Of a DNA stretch of 56,605 bases, positions 1-6,668 are shown piece after piece. The position numbers were made by a program, and so were the translations under genes. The stretch lies in the NCBI GenBank assembly GCA_963559585.1, contig CAUWLJ010000011.1, forward strand, positions 1-56,605, given 5' to 3'. Each line of letters opens with the position of its first letter. Position 1 is the stretch's first letter. Origin of the DNA: Eisenbergiella sp963559585. GTDB lineage: Bacteria; Bacillota; Clostridia; Lachnospirales; Lachnospiraceae. The notes beneath the pieces were generated by a model, which worked only from the letters and a program-made list of their open reading frames with translations, did not search any database and was not told the origin of the DNA.

Positions 1-175
1 GCGAAGCCGAATCGAGCCATCCGCCCCCGCGAGAGAGGCGAAGCCGAATCGAGCCATCCGCCCCCGCGAGAGAGGCGAAGCCGAATCGAGCCGTCCGCCC
101 CCCGCGAGAGAGGCGAAGCCGAATCGAGCCCCCGCCGCCCCCCACGAGAGAGACAAAGCCAACTCGAGCCACCCC
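1..175. repeat. Degenerate tandem repeat, 37-40 bp unit
   Basis: Four head-to-tail units begin with gcgaagccgaatcgagcc at 1, 38, 75 and 113 (lengths 37, 37, 38 and 40), followed by a decayed fifth unit from 153. The units end in cgcgagagag. The array may extend left of the window. The top strand is very C-rich. All three forward frames are free of stops here, and the frame of the next gene stays open to the window edge, so coding potential cannot be excluded. The good ribosome binding site at 183-187 argues that translation starts after the array. Confidence 0.85.
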
Positions 176-196
176 CCCCAACAGGAGACCCCCAAA

Positions 197-1306
197 ATGA
201 ACCAACACCCCACCCCCCACCCCCCCATCCAACCCAACAAAGCCGGCCACCCCTCAAAGAAATGGCTCCTCACCTTCCTCCTCACCTTCCTCACCCTCAC
301 TCTATCCACAGCCGCCCTCACCATTTTCATCGACCCCTTCTTCCAATACCACGCCCCGCTCCCTGCCTACCCCTACAAGGTAGACAACCAGACCAACCAG
401 AACCCCGGCCTGGCCCGCCACATGCAGTACGACAGCGTCCTTTTAGGCTCCTCCATGACGGCCAGCTTCGACCTGACCTGGTTTACCGAGCTCCTTGGAC
501 GCAGCACCATCAAACTCAGCTACAACGGAGCCTACCCAAAAGACGAAGCCAACATCATGGACATCATCTTTGAGGCCAAAGGAGACACCATCAAAACCAT
601 ATACATGGCCATAGACCAGAGCACCTTCTCAGCTGACACCCAGACCACCAAATACCCCGTGCCCGAATACCTCTATGACCGCAATCCTTTTAACAACACA
701 GAATACCTCTTGAACAAAGACGTACTCCTCAACTACATCTTAAAGCCCCTGGCCGACCCCACCGAACGCACCGACTGGAACCAGCTTTACAAACCCTGGT
801 GGACAGACCAGTACTACACCAAGGCCAACGTCCTCATGTACTACCGCCCGGCGGAAGAACAGAAAATCCCCATGCCCGCCGACGCCTTCCTGCCCGGAAC
901 CGCCGCCAACCTGGAGGAAAACATCCTTCCCTATATAGAAGCCCACCCGGAGACAGAATTCGTCTTTTTCTACCCGCCCTACAGCATCCTCTACTGGAAC
1001 GACGTCACCCGCCAGAACCAGCTGGACGCCGTAATCACCCAGATGAACGCCCTGACAGAACGCCTCCTTGCCTATGACAACGTGCGCATGTTCTGCTTCC
1101 AGGATCAGGAACAGATCGTCTGCGACCTGAACAACTACGCCGACTATACCCACTACCACGCGGACGTCTGCCGCTACATCGTGGAATGCTTTGCAGACGG
1201 AACCTGCGAACTGACACAGGACAACTACCGGCAGGCCTTTGACCGACTGGCAGAGCTGGCCGCCGGATACGACTACGAAGCCATCTACGACAACTGGTAC
1301 GAATAA
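197..1306 (+). CDS. Membrane-anchored SGNH-like surface polysaccharide protein
   Basis: 369 residues. A single membrane segment lies at about residues 22-46 after a His/Pro-rich N-terminus, so the bulk is extracytoplasmic. The segment LLGSSMT near residue 83 resembles the nucleophile block of SGNH/GDSL enzymes, and DYTHYH near residue 315 resembles their Asp-x-x-His block. This fits the DltD/AlgJ-like acyl-transfer or deacylation proteins common in polysaccharide loci, but the substrate is unknown. The start is set by AGGAG at 183-187, nine bases before ATG, although the frame is open upstream to the window edge. Codon choice is strikingly C-rich compared with the genes after about 2700. It is followed by two polytopic membrane genes on the same strand. 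Confidence 0.75.
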   Translation: MNQHPTPHPPIQPNKAGHPSKKWLLTFLLTFLTLTLSTAALTIFIDPFFQYHAPLPAYPYKVDNQTNQNPGLARHMQYDSVLLGSSMTASFDLTWFTELLGRSTIKLSYNGAYPKDEANIMDIIFEAKGDTIKTIYMAIDQSTFSADTQTTKYPVPEYLYDRNPFNNTEYLLNKDVLLNYILKPLADPTERTDWNQLYKPWWTDQYYTKANVLMYYRPAEEQKIPMPADAFLPGTAANLEENILPYIEAHPETEFVFFYPPYSILYWNDVTRQNQLDAVITQMNALTERLLAYDNVRMFCFQDQEQIVCDLNNYADYTHYHADVCRYIVECFADGTCELTQDNYRQAFDRLAELAAGYDYEAIYDNWYE

Positions 1307-1316
1307 ACCTGTAGCC

Positions 1317-1391
1317 GTTCAGCGGGCGCCCCTGGCTGCCGGCAGGCTCCCGCAGCCCCACAGGGCACTCCTCCGGGGCCTTCCGCTGAAC
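1317..1391. repeat. Long imperfect hairpin between two genes
   Basis: GTTCAGCGG at 1317-1325 pairs with CCGCTGAAC at 1383-1391, and the arms continue inward through gcgcccc and ggggcc. There is no T-run after it, so it is not a classical terminator. It could stabilise the upstream mRNA or reduce expression of the next gene. Confidence 0.6.
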
Positions 1392-1416
1392 CGTTACCCC
1401 AAAGAAAGGCCTGATT

Positions 1417-2679
1417 ATGAATACGATCCTTCAAATAACCACCATGTTTGCGGCTCTCATTGCAGCCCCCTTCTGCATCGGCCTCCTGCCTGCCCTGGCC
1501 ATGCCGGGAGAGCACACCGCCTGGAGCCCCCTTGCGGGAAAAGAAAGGAATGTCCCAGCCTCCACCGGCGCGGAGAAGAACATCGGCCGTCTCCTTTTGT
1601 CCGCCATTACCGGACGCAGGCCGGTCAGCGTCTGCCCTACAGCCATCTACGTGGCCGGACTTCTTCTGGAGCTGGCCCTTTTCCAGATCATAGCAGTACC
1701 CGTCATCATCTATAAGCCCTGGGGCTTTTCCCGGCTTGTGACCCTGTATACCGTACTGCTTGCCGTCCTGTCCCTGGCCGGGCTCCTGGCCGGCTTCCCG
1801 GTGCTGCGCGGCCTGCTCATCGACCTTCGCGCCCTCTGGGACAAAAGAACGGAGACCAGACGAGCCAAAGCAGCCGGTTCAACAGGAGCAACAGAAAAAA
1901 GAAGGGACGGCCTCAGCCTGGAAACCGCCCTGTACTGGCTGATTGCCGCCGCCCTGCTTCTGTTCCAGATGTATATGGCTTTCTCCCGCGCTTTCTTCGA
2001 CGGAGACGACGCTTACTACGTGGCCCAGTCCGTGATCGCGGAGCAGACCGACGTGCTCTATCGGATCCTGCCCTATACGGGGCTGTCCACTCTGCTGGAC
2101 TGGCGGCATGCCCTGGCGGCCCTGCCCATATGGGAGGCCTGGCTGGCAAGAATCAGCGGGATCCATCCGGCTATCATTGCCCACACCGTCCTGCCCCTGG
2201 TGATCCTTCCGGTCACCTACATGGTTTATTTCCGCATCGGTATGCGCCTTTTTCACTGCGACAGCAGAAAAACAGCCATGTTCCTGATCCTGGTAAATCT
2301 GCTTCAGATTTTCGGAAACACCTCCATCTACTCAAGCTCCACCTTTTTCCTGATGCGTACCTGGCAGGGAAAATCCATCCTCTGCAACCTGGTGTTTCTG
2401 ACCACCATCTGGATCCTGCTCCGCCTCTGGGATGAAAAAAAAGCAGGAAGCGATGAAGGAGCGTCCAGCCAGGCAGGCTGGTGGGTGCTTCTGTGCGCCA
2501 ACAATACGGTGGCCGCCATGGCCACTACCATGGGAGCCTTCCTGATCGGCCTGTTTATCGCCGTGGCCGGCCTGGTCATTGCCCTGAGACAGAAACGTCC
2601 CCGGGTGCTTCCTGCGCTGGCGGCCACCTGCATTCCCTGTCTGGTGTACCTGGCCATCTACGCTTCCATTGTGATGTAG
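1417..2679 (+). CDS. Polytopic membrane protein, DUF6077-like
   Basis: 420 residues with many hydrophobic segments (residues about 2-30, 70-90, 100-130, 170-190, 245-275, 285-305, 315-335, 355-390, 400-420). The resemblance to the DUF6077 family of Clostridia polysaccharide clusters is from memory and tentative. The chain ends within a hydrophobic segment (AIYASIVM), so it may work together with the next gene, which begins with membrane segments. An overall GT-C-like architecture is possible, but no catalytic motif was identified. A purine-rich stretch (aaagaaagg) precedes the ATG. The loop at about residues 135-170 is charged and probably cytoplasmic. Confidence 0.65.
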   Translation: MNTILQITTMFAALIAAPFCIGLLPALAMPGEHTAWSPLAGKERNVPASTGAEKNIGRLLLSAITGRRPVSVCPTAIYVAGLLLELALFQIIAVPVIIYKPWGFSRLVTLYTVLLAVLSLAGLLAGFPVLRGLLIDLRALWDKRTETRRAKAAGSTGATEKRRDGLSLETALYWLIAAALLLFQMYMAFSRAFFDGDDAYYVAQSVIAEQTDVLYRILPYTGLSTLLDWRHALAALPIWEAWLARISGIHPAIIAHTVLPLVILPVTYMVYFRIGMRLFHCDSRKTAMFLILVNLLQIFGNTSIYSSSTFFLMRTWQGKSILCNLVFLTTIWILLRLWDEKKAGSDEGASSQAGWWVLLCANNTVAAMATTMGAFLIGLFIAVAGLVIALRQKRPRVLPALAATCIPCLVYLAIYASIVM

Positions 2680-2775
2680 AATGTTAATGTATTCGTCAGG
2701 ATAGAATCTGCGAAGACTGGCGCTTTCCGGCCTGCCGGCAAATGCTGATCAATATTCTGAAATGGAGATGAATGT

Positions 2776-3546
2776 ATGAGAGAAATTGTGAATACCCTTT
2801 TGGACTACAGCGGCAGCGGCATTTACCCCTTCCTGTTTCTGGCGGCGCTCGTGTACCTTCTGATCACGGAAAAGGACAGGAAAGTCCGCCTGATCCTGGT
2901 GGAAACCTCTCTGGCGGTTACCCTCCTTTTCTTTTTCCCTCTTTTTAAGATGGTGGTGGAGAAGGTGGAGGAGGCGGGAACCTATTACCGGATCCTGTGG
3001 CTTCTGCCTATGACTGTGGTCATCGCCTATGCGGGAGTGAAGGTGATCGGAAAGCATACCAGGGCCGGCCTGGCGGTTCTGGCGGCGGTGTGCATTCTGG
3101 GAGGAGACTATGTGTACGACAATGTGAACATTTCAAAAGCCCAGAACCGTTATCATCTGCCTGACGAGGTGATCGCCATCTGCAACCTGATCATGCCGGA
3201 GGAGGACGAGGAGAGGGTCTGGGCCGTTTTTCCTGCCGAACTGATCCATTTCGTGCGCCAGTACACCTCGGAGATTCAGATGCCCTATGGAAGGGACATG
3301 CTGGTGGACAGCTGGGGCCATTCCAAACATCCTCTTTTTGCCCTGATGGAGGCGGAAACAGTGCCCGTGGAGCTGCTGGCGGAGCTGGCCGACGACTATG
3401 GCGTGAACTATATTATTCTGAACAAAGCAAAGCCCCGGTCCGGCGAGCCCGGGGAATACGGGCTGGAGCGGATCGGGGAGATCGGCGGATACGACGTATA
3501 CCGCAATATGGATGTGAAGCTCTGGAAAAAGGAGGAGCTGGGATAG
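2776..3546 (+). CDS. Membrane protein with soluble C-terminal domain
   Basis: 256 residues. Four hydrophobic segments fill about the first 120 residues; the remaining 135 residues form a soluble domain with conserved-looking motifs such as DDYGVNYIILNKAKP and a Trp-rich stretch near VDSWGHSKHPLF. No enzymatic family is recognised with confidence. The layout, membrane helices then a globular domain, resembles the C-terminal half of GT-C-type membrane glycosyltransferases, and the preceding gene could supply the remaining helices. That pairing is an inference from order and spacing (96 bases). GGAG lies upstream of the ATG. Confidence 0.6.
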   Translation: MREIVNTLLDYSGSGIYPFLFLAALVYLLITEKDRKVRLILVETSLAVTLLFFFPLFKMVVEKVEEAGTYYRILWLLPMTVVIAYAGVKVIGKHTRAGLAVLAAVCILGGDYVYDNVNISKAQNRYHLPDEVIAICNLIMPEEDEERVWAVFPAELIHFVRQYTSEIQMPYGRDMLVDSWGHSKHPLFALMEAETVPVELLAELADDYGVNYIILNKAKPRSGEPGEYGLERIGEIGGYDVYRNMDVKLWKKEELG

Positions 3547-3589
3547 AAGGGACGGCGCCGGGCCGCGGTTCTGTTCCCTGGCTTAGTCC

Positions 3590-4693
3590 CTATTCCTTCT
3601 TTTCGATGAAAAAGATTTCTTCGGCGAACCGCTCTGCAACCCGCTTCCGTCCTTCTTTGGTCAGATGGAAGCCGTCTGTAAGGAGCCCGTCAAAGTTCAG
3701 CTGATTCACGGTGCCGTAATAGTTGTCCAGAATGCTGACTCCGTTGGCAGTGGCCACATCAATCTCGTGCAGCACGTAGTCGGCCAGCACGCCGTTGCCA
3801 AAGTCGGTGGTATCGCTGTTCACCATTTCGCCGTTCTCATCCGGGAACTGGCCGTAGGAGGGGGAGAGCACCACCAGACGGATGTGGGGAAAGGTCTGCT
3901 GAATGTGCTGGAGAGAAGCGTTCAGCGCACCGTTCCAGGTGAGCAGATTGATGTCGTTGTTTACATCCATCACAGGCCGTTCATCCCTGTAGTCGCTCAG
4001 GTCGTACATAATGACGATCATGTCTACAGCAGAAAAGTCTACCTTTTTTAATGTGTCCAGCGCTTCCCCTGCATTGGCGCTCTGCTCCCCCATAAGTCCG
4101 GCGGCATGCTCCATCAGGGCATAATCCCCGCTGCAGAAGGAGGCCGTGGTCAGGTACAGGCTGAGGGCATCCTGGGGAAAGCTGTCCGAGTATTCCTGAT
4201 TTTTCATGGAAAGATAGGAATTCGGGAAGGCGCAGTTATGGACGGTGGCTCCCGTCAGAGAGGCAATCTGTGCGGCAAGCCCGTCCGGGCCCCGGTCGTC
4301 TGCAAAAGGGGCGTTGCCCAGGCAGACGATGGTATCAACGCCGTCATCCTCATGGCCCTTCAGCAGCTCCGGATCCAGCGGCTGGATATAATCCAGAGCC
4401 TCCATGTCAAATTCGGAGGTATCCTCATTGGGATCGTATCCGGAATCCTTCCCGATGTTCCAGATGGCAAGGCGGACGGCAGCAAACACGAACAGAAAGG
4501 CAATGATGCCGGCGATGGCATAATGAAAATAGGTTTCCCGCCGGTGGCGGCTTCGCTTCTGCCTGTCCTCCTTCCTCTCCTCAGCCTCCGGGATCCAGAA
4601 TTCCTCCGTGGATAAGGGGGCCGGTGCACTGGCTTTTTCGGTATTCTTACTGGCCTTGTGTGTGGGAAGGCCGTTGTTTTTCTTTTCAGACAT
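3590..4693 (-). CDS. Membrane-anchored SGNH hydrolase-like protein
   Basis: 367 residues read from the ATG at 4693, chosen because a ggag ribosome binding site lies just upstream; the frame is open further upstream but without a good start. A charged, Lys/Arg-rich cytoplasmic tail of about 50 residues is followed by one membrane segment (about residues 58-80) and an extracytoplasmic SGNH-type domain. VCLGNAPFADD (near residue 125) stands where the nucleophile block is expected, with GN rather than GDS, and DGFHLTKEG near the C-terminus matches the Asp-x-x-His block. The nucleophile is therefore uncertain. It is convergent to the gene ending at 3546 and divergent to the transporter pair at 4904. 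Confidence 0.75.
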   Translation of the reverse strand: MSEKKNNGLPTHKASKNTEKASAPAPLSTEEFWIPEAEERKEDRQKRSRHRRETYFHYAIAGIIAFLFVFAAVRLAIWNIGKDSGYDPNEDTSEFDMEALDYIQPLDPELLKGHEDDGVDTIVCLGNAPFADDRGPDGLAAQIASLTGATVHNCAFPNSYLSMKNQEYSDSFPQDALSLYLTTASFCSGDYALMEHAAGLMGEQSANAGEALDTLKKVDFSAVDMIVIMYDLSDYRDERPVMDVNNDINLLTWNGALNASLQHIQQTFPHIRLVVLSPSYGQFPDENGEMVNSDTTDFGNGVLADYVLHEIDVATANGVSILDNYYGTVNQLNFDGLLTDGFHLTKEGRKRVAERFAEEIFFIEKKE

Positions 4694-4742
4694 AAAATCT
4701 CCGTTCCTGTGTGTGGTATGTGAGGGGGAAAGTGTGGATCGC

Positions 4743-4804
4743 TTCTGAAACACGTTCTTACGCCTCAGACAGCAGGTGCCTGAGGCTGCCGTGAGCAGCA
4801 ATGG
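4743..4804 (-). repeat. Copy D of dispersed structured repeat (partial)
   Basis: Read on the minus strand this contains the same core as the copies at 12272, 13611 and 36851: a hairpin of GCCTCAGGC with GTCTGAGGC followed by gtaagaacgtg and ttcag. Only the 5' part of the longer copies is present. It sits in the divergent intergenic region upstream of the SGNH gene. Confidence 0.75.
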
Positions 4805-4903
4805 ATGACACTTATTTTCACACGGATATAGTGACACTGGTATAGTAACATTTATGCCCAGTTGTGTCCAGTTTATAGAAAATTTTAAGAAATGAGGAGC
4901 CGT

Positions 4904-5275
4904 ATGAAACAGAAGATTACGTTGAAAAATGTTTTGATCCTTCAGGCAGTGATCGTCGTTTATACCCTGTCGGGAGTCATGGCCGCCATAGCCAGCAGGC
5001 AGAAAGCCCTTTCCCTGCGCTTTTTTCTTTTTTACCTGGCGGAGCTGGTCATTCTGGGGATTTACGCCCTGCTGTGGCAGCAGATGATCAAGCGCTTTGA
5101 GCTTTCCGTGGCCTATGCCAACCGGGCCATGGCGCTTCTGTGGTCGCTGGTCTGGTCGGTGGTGATTTTTCATGACCGGGTAACGCCCAGCCATATAATC
5201 GGCGTGGGACTGGTGATTCTGGGCACGGTCATTATCAACGGCGGGCAGGAAGAGGAGGCAGAGCATGAACACTGA
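4904..5275 (+). CDS. Half-size DMT/SMR-type transporter subunit 1
   Basis: 123 residues with four predicted membrane helices, the size and layout of small multidrug resistance or half-EamA proteins. The ATG at 4904 is preferred over the in-frame ATG at 4892 because the aggag element at 4895-4899 lies between them. The end overlaps the start of a second, similar half-size gene by 11 bases, so the two are probably co-translated and form a heterodimer. This arrangement resembles ArnE/ArnF, which flip a lipid-linked sugar, and the polysaccharide context supports lipid-carrier flipping, but the substrate is an inference. The C-terminus is acidic and His-rich (EEEAEHEH). Confidence 0.8.
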   Translation: MKQKITLKNVLILQAVIVVYTLSGVMAAIASRQKALSLRFFLFYLAELVILGIYALLWQQMIKRFELSVAYANRAMALLWSLVWSVVIFHDRVTPSHIIGVGLVILGTVIINGGQEEEAEHEH

Positions 5276-5612
5276 AACGGCTGTCTATTATTTGTTCCTT
5301 CTGTGCGGTGTTCTCGCTGCCTCCTTTTCTCAGATTCTGCTGAAAAAAGGAGCCCTGCGCCGTTACTCCTCCTGGCTCAGAGAATACCTGAATCCCTATG
5401 TATGCGGCGGCTATCTGCTGCTGGCGGGCTCCACCGTGTTCAACATCCTGGGCCTGCGCGGCCTTTCCTATATGAACGGGCCGGTGATGGAAGCTCTGGG
5501 CTTTGTGCTGGTGCTTTTCCTGAGCAGGCTTTTTTTCAAAGAAAAGATTACGAAACGGAAACTCGCAGGTGTGGCTTGTATTCTGGCAGGGATGCTGGTT
5601 TATTATCTGTAG
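5265..5612 (+). CDS. Half-size DMT/SMR-type transporter subunit 2
   Basis: 115 residues with four predicted helices. The motif SFSQILLKKGA in helix 1 is typical of EamA/SMR-like proteins, where the helix 1 region binds substrate. It overlaps the preceding subunit gene by 11 bases. Its 3' end overlaps the convergent zinc-ribbon gene at 5548-5871 by 65 bases. Probably the partner of the previous gene in a heterodimeric lipid-sugar flippase or small-molecule exporter. Confidence 0.8.
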   Translation: MNTETAVYYLFLLCGVLAASFSQILLKKGALRRYSSWLREYLNPYVCGGYLLLAGSTVFNILGLRGLSYMNGPVMEALGFVLVLFLSRLFFKEKITKRKLAGVACILAGMLVYYL

Positions 5613-5871
5613 CCGCCGCGTCCGGCTCCGCCATAGCCTTGAACCATTTGCTGTACCGGTGCATCCGGTATTCCACGGAAAGCTCCGCAAGCCCCTTTTC
5701 GTCCGCGCATTTTTCCTTCAAAAGCGCACGCTGCTCCCGGCTCAGGTTCACATATTTCATGTAAGAGATCCCAAGCTCGGCAAGCTTCCCGCTGCATGCG
5801 GGACAGTAAGCCTTGTGGCCGTTGAGAATGTGGATCCTGCGGCAGTATTTACAGTAATGAATGTACATCAT
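5548..5871 (-). CDS. Small zinc-ribbon protein
   Basis: 107 residues. Two cysteine pairs, CKYC near residue 7 and CPAC near residue 23, make a likely zinc ribbon at the N-terminus; the remainder is charged and probably helical. A ribosome binding site (aaggag) precedes the ATG at 5871 at good spacing. The last 65 bases overlap the convergent transporter gene. Function unknown; such short zinc-ribbon proteins are common in Clostridia. The Pro/Ala-rich tail is read through the transporter's coding sequence, which suggests the true end was shifted by mutation. Confidence 0.65.
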   Translation of the reverse strand: MMYIHYCKYCRRIHILNGHKAYCPACSGKLAELGISYMKYVNLSREQRALLKEKCADEKGLAELSVEYRMHRYSKWFKAMAEPDAAATDNKPASLPEYKPHLRVSVS

Positions 5872-6134
5872 GACGAATCACTCCTTTTCCGTTGTTTCTG
5901 TGCCCTGATTCTGTCACATTTTCACGGGCTGTGCAATCAAAACAGTTCGACAAAAAGGGACGCCGGAGGGCGGCGGGAGCGTGGGGGAAACAGGGAGACT
6001 GCCGGAGAGAAAAGGCAGGATCGGCCAAAATACAGGGATTTCTGCCGGTGGGAGCGGTAAGGCGGGGGAGGGGGAAGCTGTCGAAAAGGGGGGATGGATT
6101 GCGGCGGACAGATGGTTTAGCTTCATGGAGATAA
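5872..6134. other. Gene-free stretch, nothing recognised
   Basis: Between the zinc-ribbon gene and the remnant genes. Short stop-free frames on both strands have no ribosome binding site and biased composition (purine-rich top strand at 5955-6110). I see no RNA gene or repeat family member. Confidence 0.5.
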
Positions 6135-6275
6135 TCCATACAGCCGATTAAATGTGTCAGTGTATCGGACTATCTGAAAAGGAATACAGATTCGGTGCGG
6201 AATGCAGTAGACAATGATCTTTTCTCAGCGGCCCCGGGTGTGGAGCTGATATATGAGATTGGGGAACTGGCATAA
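6135..6275 (+). pseudogene. C-terminal remnant of an AAA ATPase-like protein
   Basis: An open stretch without start ends with the residues VSDYLKRNTDSVRNAVDNDL, then a short tail and TAA at 6273-6275. This looks like the end of the AAA ATPases that precede RloB-like (TOPRIM) genes in abortive-infection pairs. The next remnant, 25 bases downstream, resembles the start of such a partner, which supports the reading. Family assignment is from memory and tentative. Confidence 0.45.
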
Positions 6276-6299
6276 GCGGTATACAAAAGAGGGCAGGAA

Positions 6300-6497
6300 A
6301 TGGGGAAAAATAAGTATTACCATTACTTTGTTGAGGGAGAGGATGAAGAAAAGATACTGAAAGTCCTGAAAACTGATTTACGTCTGATCGAACCAGGCAA
6401 GATCCAGAAATTTAATGTGGTGGACAAAAGACTCACCAGGCCGATGAAAGATACCTGCAGGCCGGAATCAAGAACGAAGCGGACAGAATCAGGCTGA
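6300..6497 (+). pseudogene. N-terminal fragment of an RloB/TOPRIM-like protein
   Basis: 65 residues starting MGKNKYYHYFVEGEDEEK, which matches the N-terminal strand and acidic motif (VEGEDE) of small TOPRIM-like nucleases of the RloB type. After about residue 45 the sequence becomes Arg/Thr-rich and unlike the family, and it stops early; intact members are several times longer. The gene is therefore truncated by deletion. A ggcagg element precedes the ATG. Together with the upstream ATPase remnant it appears to be the ruin of a two-gene phage-defence cassette. Confidence 0.5.
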
Positions 6498-6552
6498 GAA
6501 TCCCTTAAGAGAATATTAAGGAAGTAAATGCTGGAAATTGTCGGTTCTGTGG

Positions 6553-6582
6553 TTGCTGAACGAAAGAATGCTGTGCTATACT
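6553..6582 (+). promoter_or_regulatory. Sigma-A-type promoter of the GH25 gene
   Basis: TTGCTG at 6553-6558, an 18-base spacer, and TATACT at 6577-6582 with an upstream TG (extended -10, tgctatact). It lies 86 bases before the ATG at 6669. The transcript would begin within the motif agagcgtgtttgaac at 6583-6597. Confidence 0.6.
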
Positions 6583-6668
6583 AGAGCGTGTTTGAACATT
6601 CGTGGAATAACCTGTATAGTCAGAGAATATCTGCGTTTTTACATGACGCCCGCATATGGAGAGAGAAC

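Noticed and set aside
1..175. CRISPR-like array
   Set aside because: Units are contiguous repeats of 37-40 bp without unique spacers, so this is a tandem repeat.
4694..5272. Extended 560-residue version of the minus-strand SGNH protein
   Set aside because: The extension runs antisense through the transporter gene and dispersed repeat, is low in recognisable structure, and the ATG at 4693 has a good ribosome binding site.
6588..6668. Longer N-terminus of the GH25 protein
   Set aside because: The frame is open from 6588, but the -10 element ends at 6582 and the ribosome binding site is before 6669, so the shorter start is favoured.
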